Source: Powellomyces hirtus
Lineage: Eukaryota; Chytridiomycota; Chytridiomycetes; Spizellomycetales; Powellomycetaceae
NCBI GenBank assembly: GCA_025526995.1
Contig: JAHLKG010000013.1
Coordinates: 186,001 to 250,000, forward strand
DNA: 64,000 nt
Reading direction: 5' to 3'
In this document: one piece after another, positions 44,101-56,516 of the stretch
Layout of the letters: each line of letters opens with the position of its first letter
How positions within the stretch are numbered: position 1 is the first letter of the stretch
Notes under the pieces: model-generated
The model's input: the letters and a program-made list of their open reading frames with translations, nothing else
Told to the model about the DNA's origin: nothing
The model's database searches: none
Translations under genes and position numbers: made by a program

Positions 44101-45349
44101 TGCGGTTGCGTGTGTGGATGAATGAAAGGATAGGAAATGGGCAATGAAAATTTACAAGACTGCAAGCGGGAAACAAACGGAAGCAGTCGAGACAACAAAA
44201 AAAAAATAAAAAACAACAAGGACATCCCGTCAGTCAGTCGCGGGTTGAGGGTTCGCGAGTCGCGGTGTACCATTCCATAATGAACTGCACAGCCATCACG
44301 CAACCCCTCAACTTCCTATGCCTCAGGATGACTTCCCCAGCGTCTTTATCCGGAAACCGTGTACTATCAGAAATTTGGCTGACGCTAGTAAACCTGGCGC
44401 TTTTGTTCAAAGGTGAGATCATTGTGAGCATGTTATCGAACTACCATATGGAGCTCCTATGAGATTGTGTTATTTTGTTAAGATATTATCTTCTGACAAA
44501 ATATCATTTTTGGGAGATGTGAAATAGACTACGAAGGGTATGTCCCACTGGAGAGAACAGAGGACACGATCAGGTATGCTCTTCAGACTTCCAAGGGTGG
44601 TTGGATCAGCAAGGTGGTGTGGTGCGTTTGATGACGAGGCACGCGTGGGGAGTATAACAGGAAAGGGTGCGAGCAGGACCCAAGCAACACAATGAACAAA
44701 GAACAAAAGGTTGCTAGTGGGAGGGAGGAGGAGGGAGAAGCAAGGAAAAGGGTAGTTGGAGCAAAAGCGACAGCACACAGTATTCCCGCGTGGTCCCCCA
44801 CCGCAGTACTGACTGCGCCATCACCAGCTTAACTGCGGAGATCAGACGGGATCCGGTGTGTTCTGGTGTGTATGGCCGTAGCTGAGAATAGACAGAGATA
44901 TGCTGCACCAATACCTTTCATTACTGTTGCGCTTTTCGGGACCGTTTGCTTCATTCTGTGTCTCTGCAGGGTGTGGGGTGGAATTTTGGGACAGCAAGTC
45001 ACTCCTGGGAGGCATGACCGCAAATATGTGCTGTACATAGATACTCGCCAGATCATTGAAAAGAAGAGGAGAGAGAGGGCGCAGACATGCGGGGGGACGC
45101 CGCCGGTCTACCATTGTAGTCAGTTTATAGATAATATTTACGCGTGCAAGTGGTACTAAAAACGTGATTCAGAAGAGGAATAGCGAGGGGGATACAGAGA
45201 ATTGGGGGGGATATATACAAATCAGGGCCTCTTCTGTCTCCGAAGAGGGGTCGAAGAATGAGACGGGGAGATAGTAGAGGACGGGGTTTCTTAGCTACAC
45301 TACCAGCCAACGTACTTCACAACAGAGTTCTAGCGTGTTTTGTTCTGTT
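44101..45349. other. Intergenic region upstream of P5C dehydrogenase
   Basis: About 1.25 kb. A possible plus-strand first exon lies at 44328-44412 (MTSPASLSGNRVLSEIWLTL onward, donor GTGAGA). It is followed by a phase-compatible 10-base segment at 44528-44537 with a GTATGT donor, but I cannot find a continuing exon and the family is not recognised. The same stretch is also open on the minus strand. The rest shows nothing definite. Confidence 0.4.
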
Positions 45350-46753
45350 TTATTTATGACTTGCCGAGTCGTTTTCAACAAAATGTTGACTCAGCCTCGC
45401 CAGATCTTTGAAAGAAGAGGTTGTAGAGCCAAGCGAGTAGCGCGCATCGAACGCCGAGATGCGGGGCAACGCGAGCGGGTTGTGCATGGGAAGCGGCGTG
45501 GTTGTTGCATACTCGAAGGATGTCCCATACTCAAACGGCGCGATTAGGTGCCTGGCAGCGTGGTTTGGCGATGCGCTTGCCATGATGGCAGCCGGACACG
45601 GGGACGCGAGGACAGCGTCGGCGTCTTGTTCATATGGTCCCTTGTCCAATTTGGCGACGGAGGATGGGCTGTCTGCAGTGGCTTCTTCCGAATCGAGGGC
45701 GGGCGCGGGACGCACGAGTCGTTCTTGATCGTCATCGTCGTCATCGTTGGGTGCTTCGACTGTTTGGAAGGACGAGATGGCGAATTTGTGGTGGGCGTGT
45801 TGGGCGCGACGGCGGCGGATGTTCCATAAGAAGAGGGCGGCGGCGAGGAGGATGAGGATGAGGAGTCCAACCACGATACCCATAATTGCAGCGACATTGT
45901 TCTTTTTGCCCGCGCTGCCGGGATCGACCGTGGCTTTGATACCGTTAGAACCGGACGCGGCGTCGGTGGGTGCTGTTATGGCGGTGGTGATGGCGGGGGG
46001 AACGTTGTTGGTCTCGAGTGCGCCGCCCGGGTCTCTGGACAATGGGAATGATGTCAGGGTGGGCGATGGGACGCTGCCATCGGGTGCAGGTGCCAGAGTG
46101 GTAGTGCTCTGGGCCGGGGCCGATATGGGGCCCGGGTTCACTGGCGGCGGCGGCGCTTGCGGGGCAGGAGCAGAGGGGGTTGCAGGAGGAACGGGTTGTG
46201 GAGCCGCCGGGGGAGCAGGCGGCTGCTGCGGGACATTCTGAGGCCGCTGCTCTGGTTCGGGCTGGGGCTGAGGTTGCGGTTGTGGTTGCGGTTGGGGTTG
46301 GGGTTGGGGCTGCGGCTGCGGCTGCGGTGGTTGAGGAGGAGGAGTCGGCTGCTTTGGTTGTGGAGGCGGAGTTGCAGGCGGAGCTGCAGGAAAAGTCGTG
46401 GTTAAAGTCACATCCTTGTTAGAAATTCTCGTCCATAGCAAACGCCACATAAGCACTTTGACGAAAACACACATACCATCCACATTCGCCTTCTTTCCTT
46501 TTGCCTTTCCCTTTTGTTTTCCCTTCTGGCCCTTGTTATCGCCAGATCCGTCCTCGCGGTCGTCCTCGATGCCCTCGGGGAGCTCGACCTCGCCGTCGTC
46601 GGTTTCAGCAAGGGTGGTGAGCACGGGTGTGACTACTTTGTTGACGACTCCGGAAATCAGCTGGCGCCTGTCCATGGGATGGCCCGTGGCGGTGGCGGTG
46701 GTGGTGATGGCTGCGACTGCGATGAGCAGCAGTGATGTGACGTGGACTCTCAT
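45350..46753 (-). CDS. Secreted-type single-span membrane protein with Pro/Gln-rich stalk
   Basis: The N-terminal signal peptide is MRVHVTSLLLIAVAAITTTA. A short acidic then basic segment (KGQKGKQKGKAKGKK) and a long extracellular stretch follow. This is PQ repeats (PQPQPQ at about 46260-46330), then Pro/Ala/Thr. One transmembrane helix (AAIMGIVVGLLILILLAAAL) is stopped by RRRRAQHAHH, then a cytoplasmic tail of about 140 residues. A 93-base segment at 46384-46476 has a GTATGT donor and TTTTCCTGCAG acceptor and is almost surely an intron. It is stop-free and a multiple of three, so reading through gives 467 residues and splicing gives 436. The layout suggests a cell-surface sensor or wall-linked protein. 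No catalytic domain is seen. Confidence 0.8.
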   Translation of the reverse strand: MRVHVTSLLLIAVAAITTTATATGHPMDRRQLISGVVNKVVTPVLTTLAETDDGEVELPEGIEDDREDGSGDNKGQKGKQKGKAKGKKANVDGMCVFVKVLMWRLLWTRISNKDVTLTTTFPAAPPATPPPQPKQPTPPPQPPQPQPQPQPQPQPQPQPQPQPQPEPEQRPQNVPQQPPAPPAAPQPVPPATPSAPAPQAPPPPVNPGPISAPAQSTTTLAPAPDGSVPSPTLTSFPLSRDPGGALETNNVPPAITTAITAPTDAASGSNGIKATVDPGSAGKKNNVAAIMGIVVGLLILILLAAALFLWNIRRRRAQHAHHKFAISSFQTVEAPNDDDDDDQERLVRPAPALDSEEATADSPSSVAKLDKGPYEQDADAVLASPCPAAIMASASPNHAARHLIAPFEYGTSFEYATTTPLPMHNPLALPRISAFDARYSLGSTTSSFKDLARLSQHFVENDSASHK

Positions 46754-48938
46754 TCTGTATGGAGGGTCGGGGTCGTCGTCGAATCAGGCTACAGCCTATA
46801 TTGTCGCCGTGTTTCGCTGTTTCCCAGAACGGGAATCGTTCGCCGTTTGCGTAAGTGTGTTATTGCGACAAGTCAAAATGCAGACGGGAGGTCAGGGTGC
46901 GGAGATATGTATAAGCGAGAAGAACAAGAAGAAGAAGGAGAAGAAGAAAGAATCAAGAACGAAAGAATTGAACACAGTTTGTGTTGGGGGAAGAGAAATG
47001 ACAGTGTGTGTAAATGACATGGAGAGCAGGCTGTGTGTTGGTGCTCATCTTTTTCATTTCGTCCTTTTTTTCTCACTTCTTTAACTCTCTGTAAGAATGG
47101 AAAAGACGAGGTGGAGGAGAGAGGGCCGCGCTGAGTTTGGGTGTGGCGCGCGCGACGCGGTGGAAGTTTCTGATGGACACAGACTGGTTCTGAAACTCTC
47201 ACTCACTACTTACAAATCGGGGGAAAACAAAAAGAGAAACTCGCCACCACCTACCTGGCAAGAAACACAAAACAAAGGGGGAAGCGCAATACTTAAAATC
47301 AATACACGAGTCGGTAAGGTATGGGATTGGTTGATTGACTGATTGGTGAGGGATGGATCCATGGTATTGTTTCCACGCGCAGCGAGCACAAACAGAATTC
47401 CACTTTCTTTTCCCATTATTAAGGTCTGAGAAGAGGGGTGGAGGCACCCCACCCCATGGGCCGGGCATGAAGCATCTCTCCACAAGTTTGGGTTTTTGGG
47501 TGGACAGACCCTTGACGGCAAAACAGACACAGCCCCCCGTTAATGGCAGAGTTGACTACTTGCTGTCTTGAAATGACATTTAGGGGTTCGAAATACCCCC
47601 ACTCAATAGGAAAATGTGTGCGACATGGTATCGCTCTCTCGGCGACAGGATTTCGATCTTTGAAATGCGACAGAAGGGGCGAAAAGCGTCATAGCATAGC
47701 AGCCTGCTCTACATTTCTTTGTAGATTTGCGAAAGAGCAAAGGGGACATATACTAATAATATTGTATATGATAGGTACTACATGTGCACACACACACACA
47801 CATAGACACACACACAAACACACACACATTGCGGTCCTTGTCCTTGTGCCTAACATCCAGAAGTTTCCTTCCCCTTCCCTCTCCCTCCCTTCTGTCCCTT
47901 CCCATGACTATTATACATGAGTAAGGAACTTGCACACAATCAATAATAATTGGGACCGGGACGGTTGTGAGGTCGTTAGGTTACTGGTGCAGGGGGGGTG
48001 AACCTCATCCGCCATTGCGCCACCTCTTGCTTACGAAACTCTCATCTCCGCTTCGATCGAGCGCGTTCGGATCGGCCTGAATAAAGTGCATCCCCATGGG
48101 GTCCGGCGTCTATGATGGAGGTTTTTATGAGTGTGATTCAAGGGTCAAAATGAAGGTTTATGTTGGCCGGCCTTTTTAGCATCCTTTTGTAAAACGCGGT
48201 GTCGGGTGCACCGAAATGCGCAAAAGCTGGATTTTAGTTTGAATGATCCTGACTGTTCTCAAGGCTATAATGAAGAATGTTGATGGAGAAGAATCAACCA
48301 GAAAAAGGGCTACGTTCTGTTTTTGAGTATCATGATGGGCATGTTCAGAATTATTCTCAAGTCTAGACTAGCATTTTACGCCCGTCATTGAGCCAATCTC
48401 AAAACAGAAATAAACTTCCAAAACTTCCGCCTAAGCTTCTCATGGGCCCAACAAGTCCGGGCCGATGGATCGAAGCGGGGGTCTTGCACAAATGCCCAGC
48501 ATCACGCTTAGCCCCGAGCCGTACCGGACCCTAATCCGCAATTCCCGCCGGGATTTGCGGACAGCAGCAGTATTTGTATGCATTTTCCGCCAAAAGTTAC
48601 CCTCTCAGAAACAGACCCAGCCCGATTCAACTTTACTCATAGCCGCACCCGTGTTTCTGGGCGGCGGGAATTTTACGGAAACATACACGAAAAAAACGTA
48701 TTTTTACATTACCCCCATATAGTCTACCGTCCAACGTTGGAGTTTCTGAACTACCGCAACATACGTCTCTCCAGCCGTAAAATAGCAGTTGTGCTTTGTA
48801 TAGCAAACAACTAACAGAAAGGCCAGAGATCTGTGGTCCCACCCCACGACGACGACGGGGCAGCATATACTATAGTTCACATCCCATTCGCTCTTCCTAC
48901 CAAATCCCTCAGTTTTTTTCGCTCATCGAGTCACGCCC
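46754..48938. other. Intergenic region between divergent genes
   Basis: About 2.2 kb between a minus-strand and a plus-strand gene, so it should hold both promoters. It contains GAA-rich sequence at 46915-46960 and a CA tract at 47786-47828. Short open frames show no recognisable domain. A GGGGTTCGAAATACCCC hairpin at about 47582-47598 resembles a tRNA T-arm but has no matching tRNA around it. Confidence 0.5.
47786..47828. repeat. Imperfect (CA)n microsatellite
   Basis: CA units interrupted by TAGA and AAA, in the divergent intergenic region. Confidence 0.9.
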
Positions 48939-51900
48939 ATGCCTGGATCAGTCACCAGCAGCCGGTCGTCGGCGAGCCGGGCGTCGAGCACGATGGGCAG
49001 TAGTATACAGGGAAATGGGGTGTTGGCTCGGATAAAGAAAAAGTACAAGAATCCGTTCTTTTCTCTGTTGGTGACGTTGGTGAAAGATAGGTATGTGCAG
49101 TGGAAGTGCAATATCTTTCTGAGGAGGCGTTAGTGTGATTGACTAACTGGCTGCTGTTATACTCTTACCCTGCTGGTAGTGAGCATAACTGGATTGCGAT
49201 GGTTTCGTTGATTGCAGAATGGCTTCAGCTGCTCAACTTTGTGAGTCTTGACACCTTAGATACCCGCATTCGTCATGCACGCTTTCTTATGAGACCGATT
49301 ACTAGGCTTTCGAGAAACACAACTGGGGGTATGGAGATGTGATGCGGATATGGCGGAGCAAGCAGATCAAAAATCGACAATGCTGTTCGCTGACTCACTC
49401 ATCACGTACCTCTCACGACTCTCATTTTTTCCATGCAGAACGGGCACTGGAGAGAAATGGATTTTCATCATGTCAATGTTCCAGTTTGAGAATATCATCA
49501 TTGACCATATTTCCTACTCGGTAAAAGAAATGACCACCTACCCTAACCCCCACCCTATCCGCATTGGGGTGAAAGTGACATTGACACCCCCCTCGGGAAC
49601 CGCTGACATGAACGGACCGGTTTTCATTTGTAGGGACTGCTTGCGGTGATATCCGTTGTGTTGGCGCTTACGTGTAAGTACCTCTGGCTTTGCGGCTTTT
49701 GATTTCACGACGGGATGAGGGCAGCGTGAGAAGTGGCTCATTGTGAATTGTGCCTTTTTTGATTTTTTTTGGTTTTGCGTTTGGATAGGTTTGTTGGTGT
49801 GGTTGTCGTACTACGTGTTCAGCGGGTTCTTCAAAGGATCTTTTAAAGCCGGGATAGGTCCGGTCAGGATGTTGCGAGCGATGGTTTCCGCACTATGTAA
49901 GTTCTCCATCGACCTGATTCACAACAAATTGTTTGGTAAATTCTTCTGGGGGGATTCACATTCACATCTTGCGGGGGGTGTCATCTATCTCTCTATGTAG
50001 TGACTGTTGGGTTCATCCCACTCTACGTCCCACTTTTGGCCGTGTACAATTGCCAACATACGCACGAAGAGCGGGATGATTATCCCACGTGTCTCGAGCC
50101 GATCAATATCGCGTACGGTGTCCTGGCCTTGATGGGGATTGTCGTGTTGATCCCGTTTACGTTCTTGGCGACCATGACGTACTTTAAACCGAATTCAAAG
50201 TAAGGCGAGCAATAATCAAGGGGTTTGAGCGTGGGCGATAACCATCTGTTGTGGAGAGGGGACTTTTGCTGATTGAGACATCGCATGGTTCTGGGTTTCT
50301 CTCTTTTTTTTTCTTCGTTATAGATGCGGTTCGTGGTCCGCGAAACCGAGCCCCCGCCTAGAGCTTGTCGAACTAGGCGCAAAAATCATCCTTGCATCCG
50401 TGCAAGTGTTTCTGGTGAACGTGCCCATGTTGCGAACAGTGTTTTTGGCGGTCTGCTCGGTCTTGATCTCCGCCATGATCTTTGTCTACGTGCCGTTTTA
50501 CAATATGAGAATGAATTATCTCAAGTTTATTCTCAGCGTCGAGGTCAGGAATTGATGCAAAAATTCAAGTGTGAACATCTTTGCGACCCCCAAAACATTA
50601 CATTAACCCAATCCTTTCTCTTGCCACGTGAACACAGCTCATGTGGGCCGCATTCTGCACATTCGGCGCTGACCATCTCGACAGCGACAGCGGCGGGCGC
50701 ACCATGTTGATTGTGTTTTGGGCCGGCACCCCGCCCATGTGCGTGCTCGCCTACTTTCTCTTCCGCCTGCGCTGGCAAACCATGGTCGCGGTCTTTAGCG
50801 CGCCCCCCGCACCCGCGCCCTTGGCGGGTGGGGATGAAGAGCATCAGGCGGTGGAGCACGAGGGTGCTGCTCATAAAGGGTTGGATATGGACCGAGTCGG
50901 GTTTTTCGGATTTCGTGGAGCGTGGACCGTGTCGCTTTGTACACGGTCGTTGAATGAGAATAGCACGGAAGAGGATATTCGACGCGCGGAGATGGTGTTT
51001 CGACGAGGGATGGAGATGTACCCTGACGATGCAGAGTTGATGGTTCAAGCCGCACTGTTCTTTACGGTAGAAATTTGAAATGCATCCGTCGCGGTTCTGG
51101 TTGCAAAATGAATTGACGCAGTTTTTTGACCCACTATGCACCCACCAGGCGTACAAAGATGACAATGCGATGGCGGTCATGCTGTGCCAAAAGGTCCTGA
51201 AATCCAATCCGCCGATTGACATTGAGTTCACAGTGTTCTATCTTCGTCGGGGAGGCATATTTGAGACAAGCGGTGGACAGCGGTTGGACCTTGTCGATCA
51301 GCTGGATTTCAAGGTTGGTAGACATATTTGTGTTTGCAGCGCTGTGGTCAATATCTACAGTACCTGCTCTCGCTCGGGCCGGCTCTTTTGACGTACGTAA
51401 TGCATTTTCTCGTGGCTTGCAGCATCTCAACAAACGGGCAAAGAACTATCACGATGAAGCTAAACGAAAGATAGGCCTATTCTGGAAGCAGCTGCTGATA
51501 GATCAGCCAGTCAGTAGTCAAGTGCGAATGCTCAACGACCTGGCGTCTCAAATCAACAAAGCAGAGCGGCGAGCGGCTTCCGCATACGAGCGGCTCTGTG
51601 AGCGGTTTCCCATTGGTCGCCACTGGTCAGTAGAGAGACACAATGCCTTCACCAAAAAAGGGGCCCTATGCGTAAACAAAAAATTCTTACCCTGGTGGCC
51701 TAACTTAACTTTGTGCGATTTTCGGTATTTGCAGGATAGCGTACGCTAATTTCATCGAAGAAGTGCAACACAACATCAAACGCGCCGATGAAATTTATGC
51801 ACAATATGAAGCGGCCACGACCGAGAACGAGTCGGCGGATGACTTGGATGACCGGTCCTCGGCGGGAGGCGGAAGTAGTGGCCGAGGAACCAACGCGAGT

Positions 51901-54900
51901 CGACGGCGCGGGTCGGTATCCCATTCCGCAAAGATAACTAGGATTGCGGGACATGGCAAAAAGTACGCGCGCAATGTTGTGATGTGTTATCTTGTGTTCT
52001 TTTCCCGATGCACATGGACTAAGAACAGTGCGCTTGCAGGGAACGCCGCGCTTATCGGGAATACAGTCGCCAAATCGGAAGCCTGAAATCAGCAGCGCTG
52101 CAACGAATGGGTGCGATCACTAAAGGAATAATACTGGTAAAGTGGCAGAGTCAGGCGACTTCCAAACCTGCCCCCTTAGCCAGTTGATGGCATGTGGGGA
52201 TGATGCTGATGATTCTTGGGTTCTTTTTTAACAGGTTCTGATTGGAGTTGTTCTTGCAGAATTTGTATATTGCGTCCTAGTCACCAGCAACATTCTCAAC
52301 AAAGTAGACACTGTTATCAGCTCGGGGTATCGGCGAGAAGCAGCGATTTATGTGCCGCAGGCATTCCGAGACATCCAAGCCGCAGCTGTAGCCAAGAATG
52401 CCACTGCATTCGAGGCGGCAAAAGCACGCGTGTTCAGTATCCTTGGCCCCCTGCCAGCGTTGCAGAAGGTACGGATCGACTATAAGAAATGGCTACGCGA
52501 GACCCCATGATTGAGCCTTTTCATATGTCTGTTTCCGTAGGTGCTGTTCTTTGAACAGATGCGCGATGAAATGCAGGTAGGTGGAGCATGGGTGGCTGTT
52601 GCCCGTTCGCGGATGCAGGTTTTCTGACTGATTTTGCCGCCAGATGGAAATGTGGACAGTGCCAAGCATCAATATCACACTGTACGGTAGAAGCAACCCA
52701 GCTCTTTCCGTTTGGGACAGACTGCATATTCAAACTCTGCATTGCTTTCATATTCTACAGTTTGCGAAGCGTGACCTCCCTCGGACACAAATATGAATAC
52801 AGGCTGATCAACTTGTTTGACGCTTCGACGTTGCTGACGACGCTTGGATACCTTGGCGTAGACGGAGACATGGACTATTTCTCAAAAGGCGATGAGTTGT
52901 CCGGGTGGGAACCGTGGTATTTTGTGCTGAAAAATGTTCCCATACAGGTAAGCATAATTGGGCGCGGCCATCAGTCTCATGACATGGGAACTTTTTACTC
53001 TTCGTAATCTCAACTGCATTTTTTTTTTCTCGTTTTCCAAGATTGCGGACGCTTTCTCCCGGGCAACATATTTTTTTGTCGACAGTGTGCGGACGCAAAT
53101 CCAGTTCATGTTCACAGTCCAGGAGGCGTTTCTCGCCGCCATCTCCTTGGCCGTCTTTCTATCCGGAGTCCTGCTCTTCACGCCGACCATGCGACGAGTC
53201 GAAGCCGAACGGGAAAGGTCGTTGAAAGCATTTACAAAAATCCCGCGCTCTGTGGTGGAAAGCATTTACCTCAAGTACACTATGGGAAAGGGAGGCGTGA
53301 GCAATGCGTCAAGCGTCTTGTACGATGACGATGATATGAATAATTCAGACTCGGAAGACGAGGAGGACGAAGAGGACGAAGGGGAATACATCGAAACCTC
53401 TCATGCTGCGGTCTATCGGCAGATGAACCGTAGGATATGGGCAAGTAGAGCCACCTTCCGAAAGAAACAGAAAGGTCTTTTTTCAACAGACCATGGTTAA
53501 AGCTAACATAGTCTTTTGTTGCAGCTGGCGCTGGGGATTATTGTAGTCATGTTCTGCTCATTTTTTGTCGGGAGTTATTTTACCGTCCTGCCGCTCGTCG
53601 ATGTGACGACGCGGATCAATTTGGCGATGCGAATCCGGTTTGGAGCTCTACGAGCAAGCTACCTCACCAAGGAGCTAGTCAGGAACGACACGACCATCTA
53701 CCCCGAGTACAAAAGTATGATGTCAACTGTTTTAGGAGACATAGTTATTCAGCAGCAATACAGGTCAGTTGTTATCCCCCATGCGATTCCATAGCTGCAA
53801 TCTGTGGGCGAGTTCAGGGGACACTGGGTAGAAAAAATACTAATATGGCTATGTATGTGACTTTTATCGTAGCCAATCGTTGATCCTGGGTGTGTCGAGT
53901 GGTTTAACTCGGGTGGACTCCCAGCTGGACCCGAGCGTACGGACGTTGATCTTGCAACAGGATCCAGCAAGTGGGCTCAGCATCAACTCGGCAATGTTGC
54001 TATTGAAGGACACTGCAACTAGTCTAAACGCACACCCGGCTCCCACTGCCACTGTGCCAGAGGTACGGTCACATTCCCTCGTTTTATTACAAGGCTTTCA
54101 TGAGACATGATTCTCATGCTGTCCCTCGTCCACGTCAGTTCGGGTATGTCCAGATCACATCGAAGATGGTTAGTGAAGGAATGCTGGCGGTCGCGCTCGC
54201 ACTTCGCTCCCTCTACCTCGACGAGGCCCGCGTCGTGAAATTAGTTACAGCTGCTGTATTTTCGGGGATGGTGCTCGTCTTTGGCATTATATACATCAAA
54301 GTATTCCGGAAAGTGGTTCGGATGCTCACCGACGACAAGAAGAGCACGTTACAACTCCTGCTGCTCATTCCGCCACAAACCGCAATCGACATGGACATTA
54401 TCAAAACGCTCAGCAGCAGCGGGGATGGCGTGATCAGACTCGGATGGCTCGCTAATTGGCTTCGTGGCTTGCAACGAAGAGCGTCTACATCAGTGGAGAA
54501 TGCGGCCAGCGCTGTAGAAAAGCCGGAGAGATCAAACATGGCCAAAACGGCCTCTCATACTTCCGGGAAGCTAGGCGTGCCTGTATTCACGGTCCCCTTC
54601 ACGCAGCAGTTATCGCTCACGGAGATTGAACGGGGATATGGACACCCTTCATCGCATTCCGACGGGCCGCCGTATCCGAAACCGGGAACCGTCACGTCAA
54701 CGTCCCAAATGTCCGAGCAAGAGTGCGAATTATACGACAACAATCCGGCACTAGTAGACTCACCAAAAGAGATGGATTATTCAAACGAGGTCATATTTTC
54801 AGCAGAGGAAACTTTACCATCTACAACAGTTGCAACACGACACGCGCCCCCACGAGCATCCGTTCCGGGAGGACCTAGAAAAGGTGTGAAGCGCAGTTCA

Positions 54901-55083
54901 TCCACCCCGTTGCTGGGACCGGAACGGCCCGATTTGCGTGCGATTCCCGAACACCACGGGTCGGAACATGAGCATCACGCTGGTGGGGTATCGCGATCTG
55001 TCCTGCGAAGTTCGATCACGGCAACATCAGGAATGGCTCCAAAGAGAAGTGAGGGCGTCAGCTGGGGTGCGAAAGAGAAGTGA
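48939..55083 (+). CDS. Large multi-pass membrane protein of the TmcB-like type
   Basis: I resolve 21 exons that sum to 4,275 bases (1,424 residues): 48939-49090, 49180-49240, 49306-49328, 49439-49520, 49634-49673, 49789-49896, 50001-50199, 50324-50543, 50638-51066, 51149-51313, 51423-51625, 51735-51962, 52040-52136, 52235-52468, 52541-52576, 52644-52681, 52761-52947, 53042-53440, 53525-53763, 53873-54062, 54139-55083. The N-terminal third has many spans (GLLAVISVVLALTCLLVWLS, MGIVVLIPFTFLATM, ASVQVFLVNVPMLRTVFLAV). A soluble middle carries TPR-like lines (RRAEMVFRRGMEMYPDDAEL) and FKHLNKRAKNYHDEAKRKIG. The second half has more spans (ITKGIILVLIGVVLAEFVYC) and a disordered tail. This plan matches the large tiny-macrocysts (TmcB)-like proteins of amoebae and zoosporic fungi. 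That family name is from memory and moderate in certainty. The intron at 52682-52760 is the least secure; an alternative 43-base intron exists. Exon 18 ends at a GC donor. Confidence 0.82.
53441..53524 (+). other. GC-AG intron in the TmcB-like gene
   Basis: An 84-base intron with donor ATATGG|GCAAGT, a GCTAACA branch-like site and acceptor GTTGCAG|CTG. Phase 0 on both sides joins NRRIW to LALGIIVVMFCS, completing a membrane span. The nearby GT at 53429 is in the wrong phase. Confidence 0.78.
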
Positions 55084-55236
55084 GACATGGTAGATAGCCA
55101 CTGTTTGAGCTACAATGTGGCATCCGGTTCAAGAAAACGCGGACTTAAGAAATTCAAATAATGTCATCAAACTACACATGTAACGAATAGTGTCACAAAA
55201 AGATCTATAATTCGGGGCCGTCTTCCCTTCACAAAA

Positions 55237-56516
55237 ATGACGGTATTATGAACATGCATTCTAATCGCGAATCGAAGGATACAAGTCATCCAAGGCAGTC
55301 CACAAAGCGTGGCAGGGTAAAGATAGATTTCCGCCATTGCTGAAAGGCTTCCACCTCCATTTGACTGCGCTGCAAATTTGGGAATTGACAACTCTCCGCC
55401 TTCGAACGCGTGTTATGTAAGCCAGCGGAAAGAAGGAATCCCTTCCAAATTCTCCGGCAGAAAGTGTTCTATTCCCAAAAGAAGAACGGTGATTATGGAT
55501 GTTAAGAAAGGTTTGCAGTTTCTGATTGCAGCAAGGCAACATCTTTCTCCTCCTCCTACTCTCGGAGTCAGTGGTCTTACAATATCCTGACAGCGTTTCA
55601 CGGTCCTCGCGCGGAACGGTTCCATGTGTTGCCACCCGTGACAGGTTTCATTGGACCTGGCGGATATGAAGTCGACGAGGTAATGCTCTCGACGTCAAAC
55701 TGCATTTGTAATCTGTGGGATTGATAAAGGTATTGTGCGTGAGAATATCTTAGATAACATCACTGGCGACAACAGTGTTACAAAAACCCACATCGAATCT
55801 CGGGGTATTTGTGCGGCGATCCACGCGGTTTCCTGATGTCAAGCAGCAGGTGATTTGTGCATACACCTAATCTGCCATTATGACCTGATATCACAAACGA
55901 AAGGTAACATCAAAAGCTAGTCACCGCCCGTAGGCAAATACGATCACAAATCGTTCCTGGATCTTATTGAAGCGCGCATCACAAGCCGTCGTGAGGTCCT
56001 CAACACCCGCGCGGAGAAGAGCTCGCTGAACAATGAGCTGAAAGGGGTAGGTGGCCCATTCTCTCCTCGGGAAAGGATATGGAGCATCGCACAGAAGACA
56101 GAGAAGCTGATTATGTTCCCGCCTTTCTCCGCAGTTCGTAGGGCGCATTCCAGGTCCAGGTATATGTCTCAGATCTGCAATATCCAGCGCGGTGCGGATA
56201 ACAAACCTTGCTCATTGTGTGCGCCATTATCTTACAGGCACGTACGATGTAAATTACGCTATTGGGCGACATGTTGCGAACGACGGAGAGTTTTCATTGT
56301 ACAAATCCAATCGCGTGAGATGGGTATGGCGTCGAATTCACAGTAAGGCGTCAAACCAGTGGGTAAAGTCTACTAAAACATCATCTCTCGCAGCGCGACC
56401 AAACGAACCGGGACCAGTTGGCAGAGCTGAGGAAGTTACTAGGCTCCAATGATCTGTTTACCGACAAGCGTGCGTGCAGGCGGATGGCGCATTTGGCCCT
56501 TTACTACCCTGCTTGA
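55237..56516 (+). CDS. Sperm-tail PG-rich repeat (SHIPPO/STPG-like) axonemal protein
   Basis: Proteins with PGPGxY repeats line flagellar microtubules. Exons: 55327-55510, 55594-55679, 55754-55849, 55921-56046, 56135-56159, 56238-56314 and 56394-56516, all phase-consistent. The repeats emerge only after splicing: AERFHV..GFIGPGGYEVDE, STRFPDVKQQSPPVGKYD, and GRIPGPGTYDVNYAIGRH. The last motif is split across the 78-base intron at 56160-56237. The N-terminal part (EGIPSKFSGRK) resembles the start of STPG1/MAPO2-type proteins. For the start I propose a 6-base exon at 55237-55242 (ATGACG, after ACAAAA) followed by an 84-base intron with a GTATTA donor; this gives 240 residues but is speculative. 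The gene lies 153 bases after the TmcB-like stop on the same strand. Confidence 0.78.

Noticed and set aside
47575..47605. Possible tRNA T-arm (GGGGTTCGAAATACCCC)
   Set aside because: The loop is nine bases, and no acceptor stem, D-arm or anticodon arm can be drawn upstream.
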